NCBI RefSeq assembly: GCF_003970495.1
Contig: NZ_RXWW01000022.1
Location: 1 to 50,347, forward strand
Origin: Staphylococcus pasteuri
GTDB lineage: Bacteria; Bacillota; Bacilli; Staphylococcales; Staphylococcaceae
Direction: 5' to 3'
DNA length: 50,347 nt
The position numbers and the translations under genes are program-made. Below the pieces are notes generated by a model. The model was not told the DNA's origin. It worked only from the letters and a program-made list of their open reading frames with translations, and ran no database searches. Positions 41,580 through 50,347 of the stretch are shown in pieces (positions within the stretch are counted from its first letter, which is position 1; each line of letters opens with the position of its first letter).

Positions 41580-43382
41580 ATGAATAAGGAATATAAAAGC
41601 ACTAGAAATAGGGGAAAGAAATTAAGATATATGCCTGGTTTAGATGGTTTAAGAGCAATTGCTGTTATCGGCATTATTATTTACCATTTAAATAAACAAT
41701 GGTTAACAGGCGGATTTTTAGGTGTAGATACATTTTTTGTTATTTCAGGTTATTTAATAACGAGCTTATTATTAAAAGAATACGAAGAAAATGGCATAAT
41801 CAATTTAAAGAATTTTTGGTTACGTCGTTTGAAAAGGTTAGTTCCAGCTGTATTAGCGCTATTATTAGTAGTTGGTATAGCCACATTACTTTTTAAATCA
41901 GAAGAGATAGTTAGAGTAAAACATGATATTATTGCTGCAATATTTTATGTTTCAAATTGGTGGTATATCGCTAAGGATGTTAACTACTTTGAACAATTCT
42001 CTTTTATGCCACTTAAACACTTATGGTCATTAGCTATTGAAGAACAGTTTTATTTAGTTTTTCCAATAGTTTTAATTACTTTATTACTAACTTTAAAGAA
42101 ATACCGTAATGTGACGCTCATTTTTTGGATCATTTCATTATTATCACTTATGTTAATGATTATCATTTCAGAGCCACATCTGAACCATTCAAGAGTATAT
42201 TTTGGTACAGATACGCGTTTACAAACATTATTATTGGGTGTCATATTGGCATTTTTATGGCCACCATTCAAATTAAAAGCACAACCTCCTAAAGCGTTAC
42301 AACGTGCAATAGATATTGTAGGCATATTAGGATTAGCATTTTTAATTCTATTATTTGTAACTGTTCAAGACGAAAGTGACTGGATTTATAATGGTGGATT
42401 TTATATTATTTCTGCTATGACTTTATTTATCATTGCTAGTGTGGTGCATCCAGCAACATTTGTGTCTAAACTATTAGGTAATACTTTGTTTGTATACATA
42501 GGTAAACGGTCTTATAGTTTATATTTATGGCACTTTCCGATTATTAGTTTTATTCATAGCTATTATATTGATGGACAAATTCCTTTATATGTCTACATTA
42601 TAGATATTGTTTTAACATTTGTTTGCGCTGAGTTGTCATATCGTTATGTAGAAACACCTTTCAGAAAACAAGGATTAAAGGCATTTACTTTGAAACGTAA
42701 GTATAAACCTGCACTTATTAGAACGATTACGATTATTATTTTAATTATTCCATTTGCTTTTATTATGATTGGTTCATTTGATGGACTAGGTAAAGATAAA
42801 ATTAATCATAAGTCCAATTCATTTAACACAGATTTAGAAGATAAGTATTTAATTAGAATGATTCCTATTGATAAAATTGGTCAAAATGGAAAAAATGATA
42901 CAGATGTAAATACAGATATTAGTCCATTATTAATAGGTGACTCAGTAATGGTAGACATAGGGGAAACTTTTAAAGACAGTGTGCCAAAAGCTAAAATTGA
43001 TGGTAAGGTTGGTAGAAATTTATATCAAGCAATTCCATTAGCAGAACAAAATTATTCTCATTATAATAAAAAATCTGATCAAGTTGTATTAGAATTAGGT
43101 ACTAATGGCGATTTTAATAAAGAACAGCTTGATGATTTAATTAGTAAATTTGGTAAAGCTCAAATTTATTTAGTCAATACACGAGTACCAAGAGGTTATG
43201 AAAATCATGTTAATAAGCTAATGGCTGATGCAGCAAAAGATAAGAGTAATGTGACTTTAATTGATTGGTATAAAAGATCAGAGGGTCATACAGAATACTT
43301 TGCACCTGATGGCATTCATTTAGAAAATAGTGGCGTAAAAGCACTTACTGACGAAATTTTAAAACATATTAAAAAGAAATAA
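41580..43382 (+). CDS. OatA-like membrane O-acyltransferase (acyltransferase-3 + SGNH)
   Basis: A 600-residue two-domain protein. The N-terminal acyltransferase-3 domain (about 15-400) has 10-11 membrane segments, with H36 in IYHLN and the motifs [16 protein letters not shown] and [16 protein letters not shown]. The C-terminal extracytoplasmic SGNH domain has S455 in [11 protein letters not shown], an N in ELGTNGDF and D577/H580 in [11 protein letters not shown]. This is the architecture of peptidoglycan O-acetyltransferase OatA. S. aureus has OatA elsewhere and a paralogue at this position, so this is more likely the paralogue; the acceptor may be peptidoglycan, teichoic acid or another surface glycan. 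Confidence 0.88.
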   Translation: MNKEYKSTRNRGKKLRYMPGLDGLRAIAVIGIIIYHLNKQWLTGGFLGVDTFFVISGYLITSLLLKEYEENGIINLKNFWLRRLKRLVPAVLALLLVVGIATLLFKSEEIVRVKHDIIAAIFYVSNWWYIAKDVNYFEQFSFMPLKHLWSLAIEEQFYLVFPIVLITLLLTLKKYRNVTLIFWIISLLSLMLMIIISEPHLNHSRVYFGTDTRLQTLLLGVILAFLWPPFKLKAQPPKALQRAIDIVGILGLAFLILLFVTVQDESDWIYNGGFYIISAMTLFIIASVVHPATFVSKLLGNTLFVYIGKRSYSLYLWHFPIISFIHSYYIDGQIPLYVYIIDIVLTFVCAELSYRYVETPFRKQGLKAFTLKRKYKPALIRTITIIILIIPFAFIMIGSFDGLGKDKINHKSNSFNTDLEDKYLIRMIPIDKIGQNGKNDTDVNTDISPLLIGDSVMVDIGETFKDSVPKAKIDGKVGRNLYQAIPLAEQNYSHYNKKSDQVVLELGTNGDFNKEQLDDLISKFGKAQIYLVNTRVPRGYENHVNKLMADAAKDKSNVTLIDWYKRSEGHTEYFAPDGIHLENSGVKALTDEILKHIKKK

Positions 43383-43399
43383 TCTAATCAAATAATGGA

Positions 43400-43452
43400 G
43401 TAGTATTGAAAGATGTTTATTAAACTAAACGTACTCAATACTACTTCTTTGT
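43400..43452 (+). terminator. Terminator after the OatA-like gene
   Basis: GTAGTATTGA (43400-43409) pairs with TCAATACTAC (43435-43444), inner GTTTA/TAAAC arm, then TTCTTTGTTT. Confidence 0.85.
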
Positions 43453-43568
43453 TTATTATTTGAAAATATGTCAATTCAATACTTAAAGAGGTTTTAGTTT
43501 GAGTTTTTCGGTATTATCCATTCAAAATTTAATTGATTAAAATTAATAAAAATTTTAGGTTCAAGTTG

Positions 43569-43597
43569 TTGATTAATTTTAAAAAGAGGACTATAAT
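43569..43597 (+). promoter_or_regulatory. clpB promoter
   Basis: TTGATT (43569-43574), 17-base spacer, consensus TATAAT (43592-43597); start of transcription predicted near 43604, immediately before the CtsR site. Confidence 0.8.
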
Positions 43598-43605
43598 ATA
43601 GTTAA

Positions 43606-43628
43606 GGTCAAAGAAAGTCAAAGTCAAA
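43606..43628 (+). promoter_or_regulatory. CtsR operator, with a third overlapping heptad
   Basis: GGTCAAAGAAAGTCAAA (43606-43622) matches the CtsR consensus RGTCAAA-NAN-RGTCAAA exactly. A third AGTCAAA follows at 43622-43628, overlapping by one base. The site covers the predicted transcription start of clpB, the right place for repression that is relieved by heat. Confidence 0.92.
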
Positions 43629-43681
43629 AATAAACTTTGATAAATGAATGACTGACTCTAAATAAATAGAGGTGAAAACAA

Positions 43682-46288
43682 TTGGATATAAATAAAATGA
43701 CTTATGCTATTCAAGGCTCATTACAAAGAGCAATTGAATATAGTAAAGAATTTGAATTACAAAATATAGAAATAGAAGCAATACTAAAAGCAACATTAAA
43801 CGAAAGTGAAAGTTTATTTAAAAGTGTGTTAGAACGTGCAAATATAGACGTAGACCAATTAGAAAAAGCTTATGATAAGAAGTTAAAATCTTATCCAACT
43901 GTTCAAGGTGATAATGTTCAATATGGACAATATATCAGTTCTAAAGCAAACGAATTAATGAACAAATCTGAAATTTACATGAATGATTATGATGATGAAT
44001 TCATTTCTATGGAACATGTTTTAAGAGCAGCTATGGACATTGATCAAACAACTAAAGAATTCATAGGTAATAAATCTGAAGTTATCAAAGAAATTATAAA
44101 TAAAATAAGAGGGGGAAATCATGTGACTAGCCAGAACCCAGAAGTAAATTATGAAGCATTAGAAAAATATGGCCGTGACTTAGTAGAAGAAGTGCGTCAA
44201 GGTAAAATGGATCCTGTCATTGGCCGTGACGAGGAAATACGTAATACGATTCGTATTTTAAGCCGTAAAACAAAAAATAATCCAGTACTTATAGGTGAAC
44301 CAGGTGTAGGTAAAACAGCAATAGTTGAAGGTTTAGCTCAACGAATTGTTAAAAAAGACGTGCCTGAATCATTATTAGACAAAACTATTTTCGAGCTTGA
44401 TTTAAGTGCCTTAGTTGCAGGTGCAAAATTCCGAGGAGAATTCGAAGAACGTTTGAAAGCAGTACTTAAAGAAGTTAAAGAATCTGATGGTAGAATAATC
44501 CTATTTATTGATGAAATTCATATGTTAGTAGGTGCAGGTAAAACAGACGGTGCTATGGATGCTGGCAACATGTTAAAACCTATGTTAGCACGTGGTGAAT
44601 TACATTGTATTGGTGCTACAACATTAAATGAATATAGAGAGTATATTGAAAAAGATTCTGCCTTAGAACGTCGTTTCCAAAAAGTAGGCGTAAGCGAACC
44701 AGATGTTGAAGATACAATTTCAATCCTACGCGGTTTAAAAGAACGTTACGAAGTATATCATGGTGTACGTATTCAAGACCGTGCTTTAGTTGCAGCTGCA
44801 GAATTATCTGATAGATATATTACTGACAGATTTTTACCAGATAAAGCGATTGACTTAGTTGACCAAGCTTGTGCAACTATTCGTACAGAAATGGGCTCAA
44901 ACCCTACTGAATTAGATCAAGTTAATAGACGTGTAATGCAATTAGAAATCGAAGAAAGTGCATTGAAAAATGAATCTGATAATGCTAGTAAACAACGTCT
45001 TGAAGAACTTCAAGAAGAATTATCTAACGAAAAAGAAAAACAAGCCTCATTACAATCTCGTGTTGAACAAGAAAAAGAAAAAATTGCTAAATTACAAGAA
45101 AAACGTGCTGAATTGGATGAAAGTAGAAAAGCTTTAGAAGATGCGCAAACTAATAACAATCTTGAAAAAGCAGCAGAATTACAATATGGCAAAATACCAC
45201 AATTGGAAAAAGAATTAAAAGAATTAGAAGATGTCTTCCAAGATGAACAAGGTGAAGATAACGATAGAATGATTCGTGAAATCGTTTCTGACGAGGAAAT
45301 TGGAGATATTGTAAGTCAATGGACTGGTATCCCAGTATCAAAACTAGTAGAAACTGAAAGAGATAAATTACTGCACTTAGGTGATATTTTGCATAAACGT
45401 GTAGTAGGTCAAGATAAAGCAGTAGATTTAGTTTCTGATGCTGTAGTACGTGCCAGAGCAGGTATCAAAGACCCTAATAGACCAATTGGTAGTTTCTTAT
45501 TCTTAGGACCAACTGGTGTAGGTAAAACTGAATTAGCTAAATCATTAGCAGCGTCATTATTTGATTCTGAAAAACACATGATCAGAATCGACATGAGTGA
45601 GTATATGGAAAAACATGCTGTGTCTAGATTAATTGGTGCCCCTCCAGGCTATGTAGGTCATGATGAAGGTGGTCAATTAACTGAAGCGGTAAGACGTAAT
45701 CCATACTCAGTTATCTTACTTGATGAAGTGGAAAAAGCCCACAGTGATGTATTTAACGTATTACTTCAAATTTTAGATGAAGGTCGATTAACTGATTCTA
45801 AAGGTAGAAGCGTTGACTTTAAAAATACAATTATTATTATGACAAGTAATATTGGCTCACAAGTATTGTTAGACCAAGTATCTGAAACAGGTGATATTAG
45901 TGAATCTACTGAAAAAGCTGTGATGGATAGCTTACATGCATACTTCAAACCAGAAATTTTAAATCGTATGGATGACATCGTATTATTCAGACCATTATCA
46001 ATTGACGATATGAGTATGATTGTCGATAAAATTATTGGTAACTTGAATATGAGATTAGTAGATCAAAGAATAACTATTGAAGTAACTGAAAAAGCGAAAA
46101 AATGGTTAGGTGAAGAAGCTTATGAACCTCAATTTGGTGCAAGACCATTGAAACGATTTGTACAAAGACAAATTGAAACACCATTAGCACGTATGATGAT
46201 TAAAGAAAACTTACCAGAAGGTACTAAAATAGATGTAGATTTAGATGAAAACAATGAACTAACATTTGATGTTAACAAACCTGAATAA
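43682..46288 (+). CDS. clpB: ClpB disaggregase
   Basis: An Hsp100 protein-disaggregating ATPase of 868 residues (869 in S. aureus). The N domain (1-145) is followed by AAA-1 with Walker [10 protein letters not shown] (K211) and Walker B LFIDEIH, the coiled-coil M domain (about 410-525, Glu/Lys/Gln-rich), and AAA-2 with Walker [10 protein letters not shown] (K615) and Walker [11 protein letters not shown]. It lacks a ClpP-binding IGF loop, as expected for ClpB. The start is TTG with GAGGTG 7 bases upstream. With DnaK it rescues heat-aggregated proteins. An internal GTG after the N domain (residue 149, HVTSQ) has GGGGGA upstream, so a short isoform is possible. Confidence 0.97.
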   Translation: MDINKMTYAIQGSLQRAIEYSKEFELQNIEIEAILKATLNESESLFKSVLERANIDVDQLEKAYDKKLKSYPTVQGDNVQYGQYISSKANELMNKSEIYMNDYDDEFISMEHVLRAAMDIDQTTKEFIGNKSEVIKEIINKIRGGNHVTSQNPEVNYEALEKYGRDLVEEVRQGKMDPVIGRDEEIRNTIRILSRKTKNNPVLIGEPGVGKTAIVEGLAQRIVKKDVPESLLDKTIFELDLSALVAGAKFRGEFEERLKAVLKEVKESDGRIILFIDEIHMLVGAGKTDGAMDAGNMLKPMLARGELHCIGATTLNEYREYIEKDSALERRFQKVGVSEPDVEDTISILRGLKERYEVYHGVRIQDRALVAAAELSDRYITDRFLPDKAIDLVDQACATIRTEMGSNPTELDQVNRRVMQLEIEESALKNESDNASKQRLEELQEELSNEKEKQASLQSRVEQEKEKIAKLQEKRAELDESRKALEDAQTNNNLEKAAELQYGKIPQLEKELKELEDVFQDEQGEDNDRMIREIVSDEEIGDIVSQWTGIPVSKLVETERDKLLHLGDILHKRVVGQDKAVDLVSDAVVRARAGIKDPNRPIGSFLFLGPTGVGKTELAKSLAASLFDSEKHMIRIDMSEYMEKHAVSRLIGAPPGYVGHDEGGQLTEAVRRNPYSVILLDEVEKAHSDVFNVLLQILDEGRLTDSKGRSVDFKNTIIIMTSNIGSQVLLDQVSETGDISESTEKAVMDSLHAYFKPEILNRMDDIVLFRPLSIDDMSMIVDKIIGNLNMRLVDQRITIEVTEKAKKWLGEEAYEPQFGARPLKRFVQRQIETPLARMMIKENLPEGTKIDVDLDENNELTFDVNKPE

Positions 46289-46297
46289 TAAATAACT

Positions 46298-46340
46298 AAA
46301 ACCAAGAATTTGAACGTAAGTTCATCTTCTTGGTTTTTTG
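46298..46340 (+). terminator. Terminator after clpB
   Basis: AAAACCAAGAA pairs with TTCTTGGTTTT, inner TGAAC/GTTCA stem, then T residues. Confidence 0.94.
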
Positions 46341-46480
46341 TTTGTGATGTAAAAGGTGGATTTTAGTATTTAAAAGTATGGATTGATTCACATATTGAAC
46401 TAAACAAATGATGCATATACTTTAATTAGTTAATTTATAATATAATAAAAATAACAGTAATCATTCGAGGAGTGAACATC

Positions 46481-46996
46481 ATGAAAATCAACACAGAATT
46501 TAAACATAATTATATCCCATATGCCTATGCAGCTGGCGCAAATGAAAGTGACATAATCAATGGCAATCCAATCAAATCATTTCCTTTTGAAGTGACTGAA
46601 CTTCCTAAAGATACTCAATATCTTGCTTGGTCATTAATAGACTATGATGCTATTCCAGTATGTGGATTTGCCTGGATTCATTGGAGTGTAGCAAATCTTA
46701 AAGTTTCAAATTCAAATATTTCTGTAAAAGAAGATTTCTCTAGAATTACGACTGACGGTATTCAAGGAAAGAATAGTTTTACAAGTGGCTTACTAGGAGA
46801 AGATTTCTCAGCAATTGATAAGTATTATGTAGGACCCACACCTCCCGACAAAGATCATCAATATGAATTAACAGTTTATGCATTAAAAGAAAAATTAGAT
46901 TTAGATAATGGATTTTATTTGAATGACTTTTTAAAACAAGTAAACAAACATAAAATTGACGAAACAAGTGTACAATTGACGGGGAGAAAAATTTAA
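46481..46996 (+). CDS. YbhB/YbcL family Raf-kinase-inhibitor-like (PEBP) protein
   Basis: A 171-residue phosphatidylethanolamine-binding-protein fold. The family signature GFAWIHWSVANL and the ligand-site segment YVGPTPPDKDHQYELTVYAL are present. Bacterial members are cytoplasmic and have no settled function. GTG 46472 lies in the ribosome site CGAGGAG; ATG 46481 (8 bases) is used. It is monocistronic, convergent with the DUF2929 gene. Confidence 0.87.
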   Translation: MKINTEFKHNYIPYAYAAGANESDIINGNPIKSFPFEVTELPKDTQYLAWSLIDYDAIPVCGFAWIHWSVANLKVSNSNISVKEDFSRITTDGIQGKNSFTSGLLGEDFSAIDKYYVGPTPPDKDHQYELTVYALKEKLDLDNGFYLNDFLKQVNKHKIDETSVQLTGRKI

Positions 46997-47025
46997 AAAT
47001 AGTAAATTTATGATATAAATTATAA

Positions 47026-47068
47026 AAAAACTGGTAGCAACTGTATAAAAGTCTGCTACCAGTTTTTA
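47026..47068. terminator. Bidirectional terminator between the PEBP and DUF2929 genes
   Basis: AAAAACTGGTAGCA (47026-47039) and TGCTACCAGTTTTT (47054-47067) form a perfect 14-bp stem with A and T flanks. Confidence 0.95.
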
Positions 47069-47069
47069 C

Positions 47070-47264
47070 TTATTCGTATTGTTCAGATTTATTTTTAGGA
47101 CTAATTATTGCACCTAAAATAGCAGTTGTTATTGTAAATATAACTGCCATAATGATAGGTGAAACAACATTTAAGCTGTTACCTTCACCATTTAAACTGT
47201 TCAATACGAAATTGACCATTTGTAATAAAACGAATGCCCAAAAGAATGTCATGAGGTATTTCAT
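47070..47264 (-). CDS. DUF2929 (YjzD-like) small membrane protein
   Basis: A 64-residue protein with two membrane segments (about 3-20 and 33-53): MKYLMTFFWAFVLLQMVNFV then a short loop with GEGN and PIIMAVIFTITTAILGAI. It resembles YjzD of B. subtilis, which also lies next to fabH. The function is unknown. The open frame extends upstream to 47363, but ATG 47264 has GGAGG 9 bases before it and matches the family start. It is divergent from fabH. Confidence 0.82.
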   Translation of the reverse strand: MKYLMTFFWAFVLLQMVNFVLNSLNGEGNSLNVVSPIIMAVIFTITTAILGAIISPKNKSEQYE

Positions 47265-47507
47265 TGCATGCAACCTCCAATATAGTATATATACATATAT
47301 TTTAATGGAAAAAAGATTGTTTGTATAGAGTGAATCCAAATGAGTTTGAAACAGTGGTATCAAACTTATATATGATATGATTTAATTAAAGCATTTTTGT
47401 ATTAGTTGAAATTCAAAAGCTATTTAAATGACGGTATTTGATGATTGTATAGCTAATCATATAAGTATGTGTAGAGATAGCAGCTATTCAATTAGATTTC
47501 TATATAC

Positions 47508-47536
47508 TTGAGTTTAAAATGAAAAATATGTTAAAT
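47508..47536 (+). promoter_or_regulatory. Promoter candidate for fabHF
   Basis: TTGAGT (47508-47513), 17-base spacer and TTAAAT (47531-47536); the -10 abuts the FapR palindrome, which would cover the start site. Confidence 0.5.
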
Positions 47537-47552
47537 TAATACCTGGTATTAA
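47536..47552 (+). promoter_or_regulatory. FapR operator upstream of fabHF
   Basis: TTAATACCTGGTATTAA is a near-perfect palindrome matching the FapR consensus (TTAGTACCTnnTACTAA type). It lies 26 bases before fabH. FapR represses fatty-acid synthesis genes and is released by malonyl-CoA. Confidence 0.9.
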
Positions 47553-47577
47553 AAATTTATTAAGAAGGTGTACAACC

Positions 47578-48519
47578 ATGGATGTGGGTATTAAAGGTTT
47601 CGGGGCATACGCTCCAGAAAATATTGTAGACAATGCCTATTTTGAACAATTTTTAGAAACATCAGATGAATGGATTTCTAAAATGACTGGAATTAAAGAA
47701 AGACATTGGGCTAATGAAGATCAAGATACATCAGATTTAGCTTACGAAGCTAGTGTAAAAGCAATTAAAGATGCTGGTATTCAACCAGAAGATATAGATA
47801 TGATTATAGTAGCGACTGCGACAGGTGACATGCCATTCCCAAGTGTTGCTAATATTTTACAAGAACGTTTAGGTACAGGAAAAGTACCTACAATGGATCA
47901 GTTAGCAGCTTGTTCTGGTTTTATGTATTCAATGATTACTGCTAAACAATATATTCAATCAGGTGATTATAAAAATATACTAGTAGTAGGCGCAGATAAA
48001 TTATCTAAAATTACTGATTTAACTGACCGTTCTACAGCTGTCTTATTTGGCGATGGCGCTGGTGCAGTTGTTATTGGCGAAGTATCAGAAGGTCGTGGTA
48101 TTATAAGTTACGAAATGGGATCTGATGGTAGTGGCGGAAAATACTTATATTTAGATAAAGAAACTAAGAAATTAAAAATGAATGGTCGTGAAGTATTTAA
48201 ATTTGCTGTAAGAATAATGGGCGATGCGTCAACACGTGTTGTTGAAAAAGCAGGTTTAACTTCAGAAGATATCGATTTATTTGTTCCTCATCAAGCAAAT
48301 ATAAGAATTATGGAATCAGCTCGTTTAAGATTAGGTATTGAACCTGAAAAAATGAGTGTATCTGTTAATAAATACGGTAATACATCTGCTGCTTCAATAC
48401 CGTTAAGTATTAATCAAGAGTTACAAAATGGTAAAATTAAAGATGACGATACGCTAGTTTTAGTAGGTTTCGGTGGCGGACTTACTTGGGGTGCAATGGT
48501 TATTAAATGGGGAAAATAG
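47578..48519 (+). CDS. fabH: 3-oxoacyl-ACP synthase III (KAS III)
   Basis: A 313-residue thiolase-fold enzyme that condenses a short acyl-CoA primer with malonyl-ACP to start fatty-acid synthesis; in staphylococci it prefers branched primers. The catalytic triad is C112 (LAACSGF), H238 (VPHQANIRI) and N268 (YGNTSAAS), in the exact family positions. AAGGTG lies 8 bases before the ATG. fabF follows 11 bases later as one operon. Confidence 0.97.
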   Translation: MDVGIKGFGAYAPENIVDNAYFEQFLETSDEWISKMTGIKERHWANEDQDTSDLAYEASVKAIKDAGIQPEDIDMIIVATATGDMPFPSVANILQERLGTGKVPTMDQLAACSGFMYSMITAKQYIQSGDYKNILVVGADKLSKITDLTDRSTAVLFGDGAGAVVIGEVSEGRGIISYEMGSDGSGGKYLYLDKETKKLKMNGREVFKFAVRIMGDASTRVVEKAGLTSEDIDLFVPHQANIRIMESARLRLGIEPEKMSVSVNKYGNTSAASIPLSINQELQNGKIKDDDTLVLVGFGGGLTWGAMVIKWGK

Positions 48520-48530
48520 GAGGATAACTA

Positions 48531-49772
48531 ATGAGTGAAAATAATAGAGTTGTTATTACTGGTATCGGAGCCTTATCTCCAATCGGTAACGATGCTGAAA
48601 CAACATGGCAGAATGCACTAAAAGGAGTTAATGGTATCGATACTATTACAAGAATTGATACTGAAAATTATAATGTGCATCTAGCAGGCGAATTAAAAGA
48701 TTTTAATGTAGAAGATTTTATTGATAAAAAAGAAGCACGTCGTATGGATAGATTTACGCAATATGCAGTTGTTGCTGCTAGAGAAGCAGTACAAGATTCC
48801 CAATTAGACGTTAAAGCGAATGCAAATCGTATTGGTGTGTGGATTGGTTCAGGTATCGGAGGAATGGAAACATTCGAAAAAGCCCATACTCAATTAGTTG
48901 AACGCGGACCAAGACGTGTAAGTCCATTCTTCGTGCCAATGTTAATTCCAGATATGGCGACAGGACAAGTATCTATTGATTTAGGTGCTAAAGGTCCAAG
49001 TGGCTCAACTGTAACTGCTTGTGCAACAGGAACTAACTCAATTGGTGAAGCATTTAAAATCATTCAACGTGGTGATGCGGACGCAATGATAACTGGTGGT
49101 ACGGAAGCTCCTATTTCACATATGGCTATTGCTGGTTTCAGTGCGAGTCGTGCATTATCTACAAATGAAGATAAAGAAACGGCTTGCCGTCCATTCCAAG
49201 AAGGCAGAGATGGCTTTGTAATGGGTGAAGGTGCAGGGATTGTAGTTATAGAATCTCTTGAATCTGCAAAAGCACGTGGTGCTAAAATTTATGCAGAAAT
49301 TGTGGGCTATGGTACAACAGGTGATGCTTACCATATTACTGCACCAGCGCCAGAAGGTGAAGGCGGTTCTAGAGCAATGCAAGCAGCACTTGATGATGCG
49401 GGCATTGAAGCAAAAGATATTCAATATTTAAATGCGCATGGTACAAGTACTCCAGTGGGTGACTTATACGAAGTACAAGCTATCAAGAATACTTTTGGTG
49501 ATGCAGTTAATACATTAAAAGTTAGCTCAACAAAATCTATGACAGGTCATTTACTTGGCGCAACTGGTGGTATTGAAGCGATTTTCTCTGCTTTATCAAT
49601 TAGAGATTCAAAAATTGCTCCAACGATTCATGCAGAAACACCTGATCCAGAATGTGATATAGATTATGTGCCTAATGAAGCTCAAGACTTAGAAATTACA
49701 CATGCAATGAGTAATAGTTTAGGTTTTGGTGGACATAACGCAGTACTGATTTTCAAAAAATTCGAAGACTAA
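48531..49772 (+). CDS. fabF: 3-oxoacyl-ACP synthase II (KAS II)
   Basis: A 413-residue elongating ketosynthase of type II fatty-acid synthesis. The triad is C164 (TACATGT), H303 ([11 protein letters not shown]) and H340 ([11 protein letters not shown]). The conserved [10 protein letters not shown] loop near the C-terminus is present. AGGAGG precedes the ATG, and it shares the fabH promoter and FapR control. FabF is the platensimycin/cerulenin target in staphylococci. Confidence 0.97.
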   Translation: MSENNRVVITGIGALSPIGNDAETTWQNALKGVNGIDTITRIDTENYNVHLAGELKDFNVEDFIDKKEARRMDRFTQYAVVAAREAVQDSQLDVKANANRIGVWIGSGIGGMETFEKAHTQLVERGPRRVSPFFVPMLIPDMATGQVSIDLGAKGPSGSTVTACATGTNSIGEAFKIIQRGDADAMITGGTEAPISHMAIAGFSASRALSTNEDKETACRPFQEGRDGFVMGEGAGIVVIESLESAKARGAKIYAEIVGYGTTGDAYHITAPAPEGEGGSRAMQAALDDAGIEAKDIQYLNAHGTSTPVGDLYEVQAIKNTFGDAVNTLKVSSTKSMTGHLLGATGGIEAIFSALSIRDSKIAPTIHAETPDPECDIDYVPNEAQDLEITHAMSNSLGFGGHNAVLIFKKFED

Positions 49773-49779
49773 AATATAC

Positions 49780-49818
49780 AAAACGCAAGTGTCGGCTTAA
49801 TGTGACACTTGCGTTTTT
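49780..49818. terminator. Terminator after fabF
   Basis: AAACGCAAGTGTC (49781-49793) pairs with GACACTTGCGTTT (49804-49816), then TT; it also overlaps the end of the convergent DUF3899-like gene. Confidence 0.95.
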
Positions 49819-50218
49819 AAATAGTGAAAGAAACAATAATAGTGATGATAACTAACAATATATTAATACAAAGACTAGGGAACACCCATGAGGAAATCGT
49901 GTAGTGTTCCTTTTTTGCGTTCTTAGGATTAAAAAACGCATCATCTTTCATACTTTTCTTTTTCGAATCAGATGAAAGATGATATGTTAAACGTCGAAAA
50001 CCATAACTAGTGACATCGAATATGCCTTCTTGTACTAAAAGAATAATAAACAATAGTATGAAAGAAATTAAAGATACATAAAATAAGACGTTAATATAAT
50101 CAGTCCATGTATGAGAAGTCCAAATCCAAAATAGAAAAGATATGATGACTGTTATAAATAATTTTTTAGGTTTTGAAATTTTTTTGATTCTGTAAATTAA
50201 ATAATAAATCAAAATCAA
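49817..50218 (-). CDS. DUF3899-like membrane protein
   Basis: About 133 residues with three membrane segments (about 19-34, 42-64 and 109-132) and a charged cytoplasmic loop (KKKSMKDDAFFNPKNAKKEH). The layout and the EGIFDVTSYGFRRL segment fit DUF3899, whose S. aureus member lies in the same place after fabF; function unknown. The start is uncertain: only TTG codons (50218 or 50212) are available before the first hydrophobic segment, and the ribosome site is weak. Confidence 0.7.
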   Translation of the reverse strand: MILIYYLIYRIKKISKPKKLFITVIISFLFWIWTSHTWTDYINVLFYVSLISFILLFIILLVQEGIFDVTSYGFRRLTYHLSSDSKKKSMKDDAFFNPKNAKKEHYTISSWVFPSLCINILLVIITIIVSFTI

Positions 50219-50338
50219 TATATTAGTAATTTAACAAAAACATTGAAAACTGAAAATTCTAAAAACAAACTTGTCTTATTTTCCATCAATAGTAAAATAC
50301 ATTAATAACAACTAGAATCTACGAAAGGAATTAAATTT

Positions 50339-50347
50339 ATGAAAAAG
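50339..50347 (+). CDS. First codons of a gene cut by the window edge
   Basis: ATGAAAAAG at the edge is preceded by AAAGGA, 9 bases upstream. In S. aureus an oligopeptide permease (opp) operon follows this point, but nothing here identifies the gene. Confidence 0.5.

Larger units (their letters stand above)
47265..47577. other. Divergent gap between the DUF2929 gene and fabH
   Basis: 313 bases. Besides the fabH promoter and FapR site on the right, it holds a 7-bp inverted repeat (AGTTTGA 47343-47349, TCAAACT 47360-47366) of unknown role. No reading frame with a ribosome site is present. Confidence 0.5.

Noticed and set aside
45010..45978. Minus-strand frames within clpB
   Set aside because: Antisense shadows of conserved ClpB codons; no promoter or ribosome site evident.
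1..50347. Mobile island, prophage, toxin-antitoxin or defence system
   Set aside because: No integrase, transposase, phage, restriction or toxin-antitoxin gene could be recognised, and gene order follows the staphylococcal core throughout.

Overview
The window is low-GC Firmicute DNA, and its gene content and order point to the genus Staphylococcus. It is close to the S. aureus/S. epidermidis group: the run ndh - M17 aminopeptidase - mnhA-G - ppiB - rocD - gudB - glpQ - argGH - pgi - spsA/spsB - addBA - cdr - clpB - fabHF is the chromosomal backbone I know from S. aureus. Many proteins look near-identical in length and motifs to the S. aureus ones. The species cannot be fixed by eye. There is no tRNA, rRNA, CRISPR array, prophage, transposase or resistance gene; this is core chromosome with a few local departures.

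Layout. 1-8.2 kb: a DUF1450 protein and an IscA-like Fe-S carrier, type II NADH dehydrogenase, leucyl aminopeptidase, a YuiF-type antiporter, a MenI-like hotdog thioesterase, a divergent FAD oxidoreductase, and a lone biotin synthase with its own BirA-type operator. 8.2-14.5 kb (minus strand): the complete seven-gene mnhABCDEFG Na+/H+ antiporter operon, with kapB upstream. 14.6-20.5 kb: ppiB, an S1-domain stress protein, an OYE-family oxidoreductase, then rocD and gudB (ornithine/arginine to glutamate to 2-oxoglutarate), with a cre-like site ahead of rocD, and a small TfoX-N protein. 20.6-25.6 kb (minus strand): two glpQ paralogues, one secreted and one apparently membrane-anchored, then argGH.

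25.9-36.7 kb: pgi, a VTT/TVP38 membrane protein, the signal peptidase pair spsA/spsB, and the recombination nuclease addBA. 36.8-43.4 kb: a FAH-family hydrolase, a YisL membrane protein, CoA-disulfide reductase, a Cof-type HAD phosphatase, a SufT/MIP18 protein and an OatA-like acyltransferase. 43.4-50.3 kb: CtsR-controlled clpB, a PEBP protein, a DUF2929 protein, fabH-fabF under a FapR-type operator, a DUF3899-like membrane protein, and the first codons of a further gene at the right edge.

The genes are ordinary housekeeping, but regulation is unusually legible: BirA, CtsR, FapR and cre-like sites, a palindrome on the first promoter, about 17 clear hairpin terminators, and two families of intergenic repeat. 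Points worth a second look are the displaced bioB, a SpsA that keeps the catalytic serine but has lost the lysine, the tandem glpQ pair with different N-termini, and a 119-224 bp structured intergenic repeat whose second copy sits directly ahead of addB. Initiation at TTG is frequent, and several starts were moved inward to match ribosome binding sites. I see no convincing undescribed system.
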